Origin: Sporosarcina koreensis
GTDB lineage: Bacteria; Bacillota; Bacilli; Bacillales_A; Planococcaceae
DNA length: 64,000 nt
Assembly: GCF_000826145.2 (NCBI RefSeq)
Contig: NZ_LN651336.1
Location: 291,501 to 355,500 of the forward strand
Reading direction: 5' to 3'
Position 1 is the first letter of the stretch, and every line of letters begins with the position of its first letter. A program made the translations under genes and the position numbers. Below are positions 17,364 to 25,041 of the stretch, one piece after another. Under the pieces are notes generated by a model. The model was given only the letters and a program-made list of their open reading frames with translations. It made no database searches and was not told the origin of the DNA.

Positions 17364-18227
17364 TTACAGTAACATACTCTTCAAGATCGAAAGGTTCTTG
17401 TCAAAAAACATTGCGTTCTTCTCAATGCCGCGTCGTGCACACCAGCCAATACTATTGAACGCATCGGTAAATTGATAAAACGGCAGAACCGCCTCTAAGT
17501 CCATTAAGGGTCTCACACTGGTATAGCCTTCTTGATAGGACTGATACAAGCTGGTATCGAAGCTCAGAAAATCGCGATACAGTTTTGTGAAATCGATTTC
17601 TGTGGCGCCGAACCGGACACTTTCGAAATCGATCACGCCGGATACCCGGTCTCCGTCCACGATGATGTTGGCTGGCCGGAAATCCATATGGAGGAAGCAC
17701 GGGCCGTCGGGTGGCGGCAGCTCTCGTTTCATGCGTTCAAACGTTTCCATCGACTGGTTGTATAGCGTTCCGTCCAAGAGCTCTTTCACGTCTTCCGCGA
17801 AACTGGTAAATTGGCGTTCCACAAAGTCGGGCCACCCCGGGTATTCATTGTCGATCCCGGCCAGTTCCATATCAGCTGGCGGCCGGACCTCGTGCATGGC
17901 GGCATGCAGCACCCCGACTTGGAACGCGACGGCGGGGCTGTCCGTATTGGCCAGCGGCCGCCCCTTCAGTTCAGATAGAATGAACGCGCCCGGACACTCT
18001 TCATCGCCCGGCCAAAAATCCAACATGTCCGGGATGGACACCTGGTCTTTCAGCACTTTGTAGGCGGCCAGCTCCCGGTCATATTTCACTTTTGTATACG
18101 GGATCTTCAAATAGACCTGTTCCCCTGTACGCAGTCTGCACTTGTACACAGTGGAACTGTGGGAATCGTCGACTTCGTCAAAGGACAGGACATCCAATTT
18201 CAATTGCTGCAGGACACGAGTCAGCAT
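17364..18227 (-). CDS. Aminoglycoside phosphotransferase (APH) family kinase
   Basis: 287 residues from ATG 18227 behind AAGGAGGAGTTGG; an in-frame extension to 18545 overlaps the response regulator and is not real. Protein-kinase-like fold: ATP Lys in VYLKIPY (41), catalytic loop FLHMDFRPANI at 178-188 with Asp and Asn, and metal-binding DFESV near 200-204. Members phosphorylate aminoglycosides, macrolides, choline or sugars; the substrate cannot be read here. It follows the response regulator gene by 35 bases and could share its transcript. Confidence 0.85.
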   Translation of the reverse strand: MLTRVLQQLKLDVLSFDEVDDSHSSTVYKCRLRTGEQVYLKIPYTKVKYDRELAAYKVLKDQVSIPDMLDFWPGDEECPGAFILSELKGRPLANTDSPAVAFQVGVLHAAMHEVRPPADMELAGIDNEYPGWPDFVERQFTSFAEDVKELLDGTLYNQSMETFERMKRELPPPDGPCFLHMDFRPANIIVDGDRVSGVIDFESVRFGATEIDFTKLYRDFLSFDTSLYQSYQEGYTSVRPLMDLEAVLPFYQFTDAFNSIGWCARRGIEKNAMFFDKNLSILKSMLL

Positions 18228-18262
18228 CCAACTCCTCCTTTCTTTGCGAGGCTCGCATCCAA

Positions 18263-18943
18263 TTATACGAGCATGAACCCGATGCCCCAGATCGTCTTGA
18301 AATACTCCTCGTCCGTCACCGCGGCGATTTTCTTCCGCATGTTGGACATATGGACGCTGATCGTGTTGTCGTCGCCGTAATACGGACCTGTCCAGAGGCT
18401 TTCGTAGATCTCCTTTTTCGAGAACGCCTTTTCCGGATGGCGCAGCAGCAGGGTCAGGATGTCGAACTCGGCGTTCGTCAGCTGAAGGGGCTCTCCAGAG
18501 AGTGTGACGGTCAGTTTGTCCGTGTCGACAGCGAGATCCCGCCACGCAAGTTCCGCGGACGGCGGCTCTGCTCCAGCGGATTTCCGCAGCTGGACCGCCA
18601 CCCGTGCGGCGACTTCCTCCTGATGGAACGGCTTCGTCATATAATCATCCGCTCCCATCTGCAGCACCGCCACCTTATCGGCAACCCCCGCCTTTGCGGA
18701 GATGACGAGGATCGGCACCGCGCTGTCCCGCCGGATTTCGCGGATCAGCTCCTCTCCGCTCATCCCCGGCAGCATAAGATCGAGCAGCACAAGATCGAAC
18801 AAGTCCGTCCGCAGCCGCAGCAGTCCCTCCGTCCCCGAATACGCCGCCGTAATCGCCCGGCTTTCCTCTGCCAGCATCACTTGCAGCAGCCGGCTGATAT
18901 CCGGATCGTCCTCGATGATCAGTATCCGTTTCGTATCGTCCAT
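18263..18943 (-). CDS. OmpR/PhoB family response regulator (no adjacent kinase)
   Basis: 226 residues. Receiver domain with acidic pocket E11/D12, phospho-acceptor D55 in LVLLDLMLPG, and K-containing KPFH near 105; C-terminal winged helix ending NTISVHMSNMRKKI..IWGIGFML. No histidine kinase is next to it. The kinase at 8312, which itself lacks a regulator, is the natural partner candidate 9 kb away; this is inference. Confidence 0.93.
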   Translation of the reverse strand: MDDTKRILIIEDDPDISRLLQVMLAEESRAITAAYSGTEGLLRLRTDLFDLVLLDLMLPGMSGEELIREIRRDSAVPILVISAKAGVADKVAVLQMGADDYMTKPFHQEEVAARVAVQLRKSAGAEPPSAELAWRDLAVDTDKLTVTLSGEPLQLTNAEFDILTLLLRHPEKAFSKKEIYESLWTGPYYGDDNTISVHMSNMRKKIAAVTDEEYFKTIWGIGFMLV

Positions 18944-19024
18944 GTCGCGTCACCTGTCTTTTGGAATGTATTGGTTTGAGTATACAGCAATGGGTGGGAA
19001 GAGTGGGAGAATTCGGGGAATGAA

Positions 19025-19067
19025 AAATAACCACCCTCTGCTGTCCTGGTAAGCAGATGGGGTGGTT
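19025..19067 (-). terminator. Terminator after doc
   Basis: Minus strand: AACCACC..AT.TGCT, loop, AGCA..GGTGGTT followed by ATTTTTC; 15 bases past the doc stop. Confidence 0.75.
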
Positions 19068-19081
19068 GAACCTGACTATTT

Positions 19082-19483
19082 CTATAGGGACACTTTCTTA
19101 TGGCAATGACGCGCTATCCACTGGACAACTTCCTGAAACGCCGGTCGGGTCTCACTGTCGACCACCAGAATGACAAATCGATAAATCTCCTCGTCCTCAA
19201 CGCTCAATTGGCAGCCATTGATGTCCAAAAAGGTGAAGGCCGCCAAGAAGGAGGTTCTCTTGTTCCCATCCTTAAAACAATGGCCACTCGCCAGTTCGTA
19301 CAGATAACAGGCGGCTTTCTCTTCTAAGGAAGGGTACCTTTCATGACCGAAGACATTCGTTTTAGGCAATGCCAATTTTGCATCCAGCTTATTCATGTCC
19401 ACACCTGGCAGGCCTTCATAATCTTGAAGGGCCAGATCATGAAGCATGATGACATCCTCGACATCGAAATAATCCACCGCCAT
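19082..19483 (-). CDS. doc: Death-on-curing (Doc) family toxin
   Basis: 133 residues, compact Fic-fold kinase. Phage P1 Doc phosphorylates EF-Tu and stops translation. The motif HCFKDGNKR at 68-76 is the Doc form of the Fic motif (Lys replaces the second Gly), so kinase-type rather than AMP-transfer activity is expected. The ATG overlaps the stop of a 39-residue upstream ORF by one base (TGATG), indicating coupled translation as in toxin-antitoxin pairs. Confidence 0.88.
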   Translation of the reverse strand: MAVDYFDVEDVIMLHDLALQDYEGLPGVDMNKLDAKLALPKTNVFGHERYPSLEEKAACYLYELASGHCFKDGNKRTSFLAAFTFLDINGCQLSVEDEEIYRFVILVVDSETRPAFQEVVQWIARHCHKKVSL

Positions 19484-19602
19484 CAGTTCTTACTAAGCTT
19501 TTCCAAAGCTTTCCCGTTTGCCTTCACAGCTTTTTCGTAGCTGGCCTTGATCATTTCTTTTCGTTTTGCGGATTCGGTTTGTTTCTTATCTGTAGCTTGC
19601 AT
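19483..19602 (-). CDS. Putative small antitoxin of the Doc toxin, 39 aa
   Basis: MQATDKKQTESAKRKEMIKA at the start, ending GKALEKLSKN. ATG 19602 with AAGGAGGATTCAACT. Highly charged, helical, with no Phd DNA-binding domain. It overlaps the toxin start by one base, the position where an antitoxin is expected. It may correspond to only the toxin-binding tail of Phd-type proteins. Antitoxin role is inferred from position. Confidence 0.6.
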   Translation of the reverse strand: MQATDKKQTESAKRKEMIKASYEKAVKANGKALEKLSKN

Positions 19603-19650
19603 AGTTGAATCCTCCTTTTCGTTCTTCATTTGATCGCCCTCCGTACATAC

Positions 19651-19684
19651 ATTGATTGTTTGGTGCATAGGTGCGTTCTTCAAA
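19651..19684. repeat. Dispersed palindromic element, half copy B
   Basis: CATTGATTGTTTGGTGCATA continuing GGTGCGTTCTTC matches the right arm of the elements at 8280-8348 and 20744-20826; the left arm is not visible. Confidence 0.55.
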
Positions 19685-19730
19685 AGCCAGGACCCCCGTT
19701 CTACGGTGCAATCGGTAGGATACTGGCTTT
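19683..19730. terminator. Probable terminator hairpin
   Basis: AAAGCCAG and CTGGCTTT make an 8-bp stem with a 32-base loop; T runs occur on both sides (AATTTTTG on plus, TTTTG on minus). It lies 47 bases after the Ltp pseudogene stop. Confidence 0.5.
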
Positions 19731-19776
19731 AATTTTTGTATTTTTAAGGTGAACTTTTCTAATCTAGTTAAGCTTT

Positions 19777-20627
19777 TTATAAGCCGACTTGAGTAACAGC
19801 ATACAATGCTACATCATTACTAAAGCCTTCAAAAACCAACTGCTCAATCAATCCGCTACGCGAGAATGCAGTATAGTCCAAGTAGTTCTGAGCCATTAGC
19901 ACAGCCTGCTCTTTCCAATCTACACGAATAGAATTGACAGCATACTTGGCATCCGCCTCACTAAAACCTTCAAATACCAATTGTTCGATTAAACCACTAG
20001 GTGAGAATGCAGTATAATCAAGGTAACTCATCGCCATTTTTACTGCTTGTTGTTGGGAAACCGTTTCTGCATCCCTTTGCTTCTGTTCTGCTTCCACGGC
20101 TGCTTGGGCTTTTGCTTCTTGCGCCTTTTTTTCAGCGTCAGCCTTTGCTGTCGCCTCTCGTTCTTTCTTCTCCGCTTCTGCTTTAGCTTTAGCTTCTTGT
20201 TATTTCTTAGCTGCCTCTTCCTTAGCTTTGGCTTCTTGTTCTTTCTTAGCTATTTCTTCCTCAGCTTTGGCTTCTTGTTCTTTTCTAGCAGCCTCTTCCT
20301 CAGCTTCGGCCTCTTGTTCTTTCCTAGCGGCCTCTTCTTCTTGTTTCGCTTCCTCTTCTAACTTAGCAGCATTTTTTCGTCGTCATCTTGCTGAGCACTT
20401 TTTTCTATTGCACTTTGTTCACTTACCTCTGCAACGTCGTTCTCAGGGGGCAAGGTAACACCAAAGAGAATAAAGAATGCAATGACAGCTAGCCCGAAGT
20501 ATAGTGCGGCTGATTTTCTAGATCTCTTATCCATCGGCATCCACCGCAACAAAAGAACTGGGCGAATCAAGCCAACAATTAAGGCTAAGAAAGATAATAA
20601 AAACAAAAGAAAAAATAAGTTATTCAT
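19777..20627 (-). pseudogene. Broken Ltp-family (superinfection-exclusion-like) lipoprotein gene
   Basis: From ATG 20627: two hydrophobic segments (LFFLLFLLSFLALIVGLI and FGLAVIAFFILFGVTLP), then SEQSAIEKSAQQDDDE. At the A6 run 20372-20377 the frame breaks; adding one A continues into a long Ala/Glu/Lys coiled coil (KLEEEAKQEEEAARKEQEAE and similar repeats), interrupted by TAA at 20200-20202 where a GAA codon is expected. The frame ends with two Ltp repeats, each with YLDYTAFS.SGLIEQLVFEGF (107 terminal codons). Ltp proteins of phage TP-J34 block DNA entry of other phages. Two lesions make this a pseudogene, unless the 106-residue repeat part is translated alone. Confidence 0.8.
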
Positions 20628-20743
20628 CTGTCTCCTTCATTCTCGCTATTTCATTCATATACGAGTAGAATTCCACAAGACACCAATAAGTTACATTTAT
20701 ATTTTAATCTCGCTAATTTTTTACATCGCACTATATTCAACTT

Positions 20744-20826
20744 ATAATAGGGCACCTATGCATGAAACAAACGTGATTGTTTGAATGAACAGTAACGGTT
20801 GTTTGCTGCACAGATGCACTCTTCAT
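20744..20826. repeat. Dispersed imperfect palindromic element, copy C/D
   Basis: Left arm AGGGCACCTATGCATGAAAC continuing AAACGT and right arm ACGGTTGTTTGCTGCACAGA continuing TGCACT are imperfect inverted repeats around a 19-base loop GATTGTTTGAATGAACAGT. In reverse it aligns with the element at 8280-8348, including the loop TTCATTCAAACAATCACG. It ends 7 bases from the helicase stop codon. Confidence 0.7.
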
Positions 20827-20832
20827 AATTCA

Positions 20833-23800
20833 CTAAATCACCCGCAAACTCCTACCACTCATCCCTGCCGGCATCGCTTCGTGCAAGCGCCAGACAAAAC
20901 TGATCGGCTGATTGCCTTCGTGGCTTACATACTCCGCTGTGCCAAAGAACGTAAACGGTGACGTAAAGCCGTCTTGTTGCCGATACTCGCGCACAAATAA
21001 CGCAATCGTGTTACCGGTATCCCGTTGATGAATGTAGCGCTGCCCCGTCGGACTCGTGACCGATGTTCGATTCTGGGATTGCCAGTGGAACAAGTGGTCA
21101 TTGATCGCATAGTCTTCATATTGCGTGGAAGGAGAAAAATCCTTTTCCGTTTTATTTAATGTGATGAAGAAAATATCCGTCTGCTTGTCCTCTAAGTACT
21201 TGACCCCTTCTCGAAATGCAGGTTTTGCCGATTCATTGAAATAGCCAAATGCCGCTAATACTTGGTCGGACGTATACTGTGCATGCACGCGTAACGGAGA
21301 GACATACGAAAACGGCGATGGTTTCTCAACGGTTCTAATCCGATTCAGGCATATTGTCAAAACCTCTGTTACTTCCTCTTTCAATTCCTTGCTCATTAGT
21401 AATCGCTGCAGCCCATCGTCCATGCTTGAAAATCCCTGTTTCTCCGGCGGGTTGGCAAAGAAAGAGTAGTAGAGCATTCCAATCATCAGGTGCTGTTCTT
21501 CCGTGTCTACTCGCCCTGTCGACAAGTATGCTAAATAGAACCGAATGAGATCAACGGAGTCTAAATGGAAAAGAGAATGAATTCGTTTACAGACGATCTC
21601 CTCATAGGCACTTGTGAATTCTTCTTTGACCCCAGCTTCCACTCGCAAGCGAGCAAATGTCCGATTGCGACCCTTCCCATAAAAATCAGCAAACGACAAA
21701 TCATAGTAGCGAAGGAAATTCGCCAGCGTCATTTCTTCCCCTGTATCCGCTTTAAAATAACGCATTTTACGAATCAAATTCGCTTTCGATGTCCGTGACT
21801 CTTGGACATTTCGTAGAATATAGTCCTTCGCCTGGCGCTCCATGACAATGGCCGATCCTTTCGGCATTTGAGAAAACCCGTTTTCTACGTAGTGACGAAT
21901 GGAATGCTTTGTTTTTCCAATGAGCGCTCTAAATTTTGATTCGAATGGATAGTCGGCGTGCGCTTGCCCGACAAAGTCTAATACAGTTAAGCACTCTTTA
22001 TTATCGGCTAATCGTAATCCCCTTCCGAGCTGTTGCAAGAACACCGTTAGACTTTCCGTCGGACGCAAAAAGAGAATGGTATTCACAGTTGGAATATCGA
22101 CGCCTTCGTTATATAAATCGACAACGAAGATAAACTGAACGTCTCCAGCTTCAAGCTTTCGTTTTGCTGAGGATCTCTCGTCATCCGATGATTGCCCGTG
22201 CAGCGCAATTGAGGACAATCCCTTCGCGTTAAAGTAACGGGCCATATAGAGGGCATGGTCAACAGAGACGCAAAAACCAATCGCTTTCACTTCATCAAGA
22301 CCTGTGACGTATTTCCGAACGCTCTGGATGACCAGGTCACTCCGCCGGTCATTCGCCGTATACAAATTGGACAGCTCTTGCACGTCATAGCCTTTTCGTG
22401 TCCATTTGATTGCAGAAAGATCTACTGTATCCGTTACACAAAAATAATGAAATGGGCTCAACAACTTCCGATCAATCGCTTCTGTCAGTCGCATTTCCGA
22501 AGCAATCCGATCATCAAAATACTCCAAAACATTTTCGTTATCCATTCGTTCAGGAGTTGCAGTTAACCCTAACAAAATTGTAGGCGTATAATGACCGAGC
22601 AAAGCCCGATAACTTGGTGCGATCGCGTGATGGAATTCATCCACGACAATGAAGTCATAGAAATCAGCAGACGTTTTCTCGATCATCTTGCAGCTGTTCC
22701 AACTTTGTATACTCATGAACACATGATTCAAACTAGTCGGCTCATGGCGTCCTACAAACAATTCACCGAAGTTAGCGTCCTTTAGAATAGCCCGGAACGT
22801 ATGTAAGCTTTGCTTTAAGATCTCTTCACGATGCGCAATAAATAAAAGTTTCGCCTGTCGATTGTTCGCATAAAAACGTTTGAAGTCAAAAGCGGAAATC
22901 ACAGTCTTCCCAACACCCGTTGCCGCAACTATCAAGTTCCGTCTATGTCCGTAAATCGTACGCTCTGCTTCCAATTCGTCCAATATTTCTTGCTGGTAAT
23001 GATAGGGCCGTATATCTAGAAAGTACTGTTCCGCCGGATCGTAAAGCACGTTCTTACGCAATGACGTTTGCACAAGAGCCCAATTATCTTCATGCTCCAT
23101 CGCCAAGCTCTTAAATTCCTCGTCATTCCAATAACTCTCAAAGGTCGCTTCAAATTTGCGAATGATATCAAACGAATCTTGCTCGGTTACTTTCAGATTC
23201 CACTCCAAGCCAGACGTAAGGGCCGGATTCGACAAATTCGACGAGCCAATATACGCCGTACTGAATCCAGTCTTTCGTTTAAACAAATAAGCCTTGGCAT
23301 GCAAACGAGTCCGTTCTTTGTCGAGCGATACGCGCACTTCCGTATTTGGCAATTGACGCAGCTCTTGGAGCGCTTTGACGTCGGTCGCCTCCATATAAGA
23401 GGTCGTAATGACATGAAGACGTCCACCTCGTTCTGTGAATCGACGTAACTCTTCCATAATGATTCGCAAGCCCGACCATTTCATAAAAGACACGAGCCAT
23501 TCAATCTCGTCAGACGACTCGATTTCTTTCTTGAGCTCTTCGACCATATTCGGTTCTGCATGTGAGCCCGTAAACAAAGAGCTTTGCGACAAAGGGGTCA
23601 GCGGACGCTGTACGTTTTGCGCACCAAATGAACGGGCGTTGTTCAACGTCGAATAGACAGCGGTCAGGACTTCAGCTTGTTCATCAATCTTCAAATCGGC
23701 AAACTCTGTGTCATCCAGTTGCCGCTGCAAAACATCGATTACTTCGTTACACGTTTGGATCTGGCGTAATAGCGCTTCGTTACGATCGCCACCTTCGCGT

Positions 23801-23970
23801 ATATGCGACAGTGCGATTTTCGTCACAGCCGACACATAGCTCGCCAACACGACACGAGCCTCCGCTTCCTCTAGCGATTCCTTCTCAATTGCAAACGCAT
23901 CGGAGGATAAAGAAGCCAACTCCTGCTTGACTCGTTCATTGATCAGCTGCTCATACAATCCTTCTTGCAT
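20833..23970 (-). CDS. PLD-like nuclease plus SF2 DEAD/DEAH helicase, DUF3427 C-terminus
   Basis: 1045 residues from ATG 23970 behind AAGGGTGATTGCGTT. Helical N-terminus 1-130, PLD-like domain about 140-285 with one HKD motif (HAKAYLF at 224-230, GSSN at 242-245), then an SF2 helicase: Walker A ATGVGKT 350-356, DEFHH box, GLTATPERMD, and QQLGRGLRL (motif VI). The C-terminal about 400 residues fit DUF3427, with FYGKGRNRTFARL and a beta-rich end. A helicase fused to a single-HKD nuclease suggests DNA or RNA cleavage or repair. Overlaps the NUDIX gene at 23943 by 28 bases, so coupled. Defence function is inference. Confidence 0.88.
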   Translation of the reverse strand: MQEGLYEQLINERVKQELASLSSDAFAIEKESLEEAEARVVLASYVSAVTKIALSHIREGGDRNEALLRQIQTCNEVIDVLQRQLDDTEFADLKIDEQAEVLTAVYSTLNNARSFGAQNVQRPLTPLSQSSLFTGSHAEPNMVEELKKEIESSDEIEWLVSFMKWSGLRIIMEELRRFTERGGRLHVITTSYMEATDVKALQELRQLPNTEVRVSLDKERTRLHAKAYLFKRKTGFSTAYIGSSNLSNPALTSGLEWNLKVTEQDSFDIIRKFEATFESYWNDEEFKSLAMEHEDNWALVQTSLRKNVLYDPAEQYFLDIRPYHYQQEILDELEAERTIYGHRRNLIVAATGVGKTVISAFDFKRFYANNRQAKLLFIAHREEILKQSLHTFRAILKDANFGELFVGRHEPTSLNHVFMSIQSWNSCKMIEKTSADFYDFIVVDEFHHAIAPSYRALLGHYTPTILLGLTATPERMDNENVLEYFDDRIASEMRLTEAIDRKLLSPFHYFCVTDTVDLSAIKWTRKGYDVQELSNLYTANDRRSDLVIQSVRKYVTGLDEVKAIGFCVSVDHALYMARYFNAKGLSSIALHGQSSDDERSSAKRKLEAGDVQFIFVVDLYNEGVDIPTVNTILFLRPTESLTVFLQQLGRGLRLADNKECLTVLDFVGQAHADYPFESKFRALIGKTKHSIRHYVENGFSQMPKGSAIVMERQAKDYILRNVQESRTSKANLIRKMRYFKADTGEEMTLANFLRYYDLSFADFYGKGRNRTFARLRVEAGVKEEFTSAYEEIVCKRIHSLFHLDSVDLIRFYLAYLSTGRVDTEEQHLMIGMLYYSFFANPPEKQGFSSMDDGLQRLLMSKELKEEVTEVLTICLNRIRTVEKPSPFSYVSPLRVHAQYTSDQVLAAFGYFNESAKPAFREGVKYLEDKQTDIFFITLNKTEKDFSPSTQYEDYAINDHLFHWQSQNRTSVTSPTGQRYIHQRDTGNTIALFVREYRQQDGFTSPFTFFGTAEYVSHEGNQPISFVWRLHEAMPAGMSGRSLRVI

Positions 23971-24359
23971 AACGCAATCACCCTTTCTACAGCCGGGATA
24001 TCTGCCGGCGCCCACTCAAGTGCATGTAACTCTTGCCAAGGGACCCAGCGTAGTTCACTGTGCTCCGTTGCGACTGGCAGGCCCTCTACCAGTGTGGCCA
24101 TGTATGTCTCTAATCGAATGGTAATGAATCCATATGTATGGGTCGTGTTTTCAACAAAAGCGCCAACAGCAATTTGGCAACCCAGCTCCTCTTGTATCTC
24201 TCTTGCTAATGCTACTTCAGCAGTCTCTTCACTCTCCACTTTCCCGCCAGGAAATTCCCAAAAGCCAGGTAACGTCATTTGAAAAGATCGACGAGCGCAG
24301 AGAATTTCACGTTGGGCATTTTGGATGATGGCTGCGACTACGTGGATGGGTGTGAGCAT
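23943..24359 (-). CDS. MutT-like NUDIX pyrophosphohydrolase
   Basis: 138 residues from ATG 24359 (MLTPIHVVAAII). Nudix box GKVESEETAEVALAREIQEE LG matches GX5EX7REUXEEXGU at about 35-57, with GFWEFPGG before it, the MutT/8-oxo-dGTPase and CTP-pyrophosphohydrolase pattern. Hydrolyses damaged or modified nucleoside triphosphates to monophosphates. Its last nine codons overlap the helicase start, so the two are made together; it could remove a modified nucleotide that the helicase pathway deals with. Confidence 0.88.
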   Translation of the reverse strand: MLTPIHVVAAIIQNAQREILCARRSFQMTLPGFWEFPGGKVESEETAEVALAREIQEELGCQIAVGAFVENTTHTYGFITIRLETYMATLVEGLPVATEHSELRWVPWQELHALEWAPADIPAVERVIALCKKDCMSS

Positions 24360-24408
24360 TTTTATCAATTCCTTTTAAACGTGATATTCCAATGACTTTA
24401 AAAGTAAT

Positions 24409-24630
24409 TCAATATTGATTGTCTAGTATTTCTTTTAATTGTTTAATCACTTCTTCACTCATTTGGATAGTTTGACTAACTGACCCTTGTACTTTACGAT
24501 CATTTGAACCATATGTATTTATCTGGATGTATTTCCTTCCACCACTCTTAAAAACATTATATGTCGCTTCAACTGAACTGTGGAGTTTAGCATTTCTTAC
24601 TTTTTTCTTAATTTGATTCACTAACGCCAT
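24409..24630 (-). CDS. Small conserved-type protein (73 aa) beside the helicase cluster
   Basis: Basic N-terminus LVNQIKKKVRNAKLHSSVEA, a beta-rich middle (YIQINTYGSNDRK), and a helical end EEVIKQLKEILDNQY. RBS AGGAGCTGATATGG. Similar about 70-residue proteins with a DRK..G..SQ(S/T)IQ pattern recur in Bacillota genomes, often beside restriction or helicase genes and sometimes misnamed; I recall the pattern, not a proven function. It is divergent from the MazG-like gene, 84 bases apart. Confidence 0.65.
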   Translation of the reverse strand: MALVNQIKKKVRNAKLHSSVEATYNVFKSGGRKYIQINTYGSNDRKVQGSVSQTIQMSEEVIKQLKEILDNQY

Positions 24631-24675
24631 CCATATCAGCTCCTAATAGTTTTGAAAAGTCTATGTTATCCTTTA

Positions 24676-24684
24676 TGATATACT
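24676..24684 (+). promoter_or_regulatory. Extended -10 promoter of the MazG-helicase operon
   Basis: TGATATACT, a TGnTATACT extended -10, 31 bases before the ATG at 24715; no good -35 at 17 bases is seen (TTGAAA is 21 bases away). RBS AGAGGGATCTAT follows. Confidence 0.5.
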
Positions 24685-24714
24685 AAAAGTAAAATCCAGG
24701 AAAGAGGGATCTAT

Positions 24715-25041
24715 ATGCCAACCTACAACAAACTAGTAAGAGACCTAATTCCACAAATCATCGAAAATGACGGCAAAACTCCTGTGACTCGGGTTTTATC
24801 TGGTGCTGAATTTGCAGAGGAAGTGAAGCGTAAACTCGCGGAGGAATTGTCAGAGTATGAAGAAGCAGCAACCTCTCGTGAGCGGCTGGAGGAGCTGGCG
24901 GATCTGTTGGAGTTGGTCTATGCAGCTGCTAGCTTGGAAGGAGCGGATGAGGATGCATTGCAGGTAATCCGTGAAGAGAAACGCGCGTTACGCGGATCGT
25001 TTGATGAGAGGCTCTATTTAGTCGAGGTGCAGGATGACTGA
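24715..25041 (+). CDS. MazG/HisE-like nucleotide pyrophosphohydrolase
   Basis: 108 residues, all-alpha NTP-PPase fold. Metal-binding motifs ExxE at 44-47 (EELSEYEE) and ExxD at 60-63 (EELADLLEL) are intact. N-terminus MPTYNKLVRDLIPQII is typical of the phosphoribosyl-ATP pyrophosphohydrolase-like house-cleaning family in Bacillales; no histidine genes are nearby, so a HisE role is unlikely. The stop overlaps the start of the helicase gene at 25034 by eight bases. Likely removes non-canonical or excess NTPs as a partner of the helicase. Confidence 0.85.
   Translation: MPTYNKLVRDLIPQIIENDGKTPVTRVLSGAEFAEEVKRKLAEELSEYEEAATSRERLEELADLLELVYAAASLEGADEDALQVIREEKRALRGSFDERLYLVEVQDD

Noticed and set aside
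17364-18545. Longer APH kinase starting at 18545
   Set aside because: The extra 106 residues overlap the response regulator in another frame and are Arg-rich; a strong ribosome site marks the start at 18227.
24715-25041. HisE phosphoribosyl-ATP pyrophosphohydrolase of histidine synthesis
   Set aside because: Fold and motifs fit the superfamily, but it is coupled to a helicase and no his genes are present.
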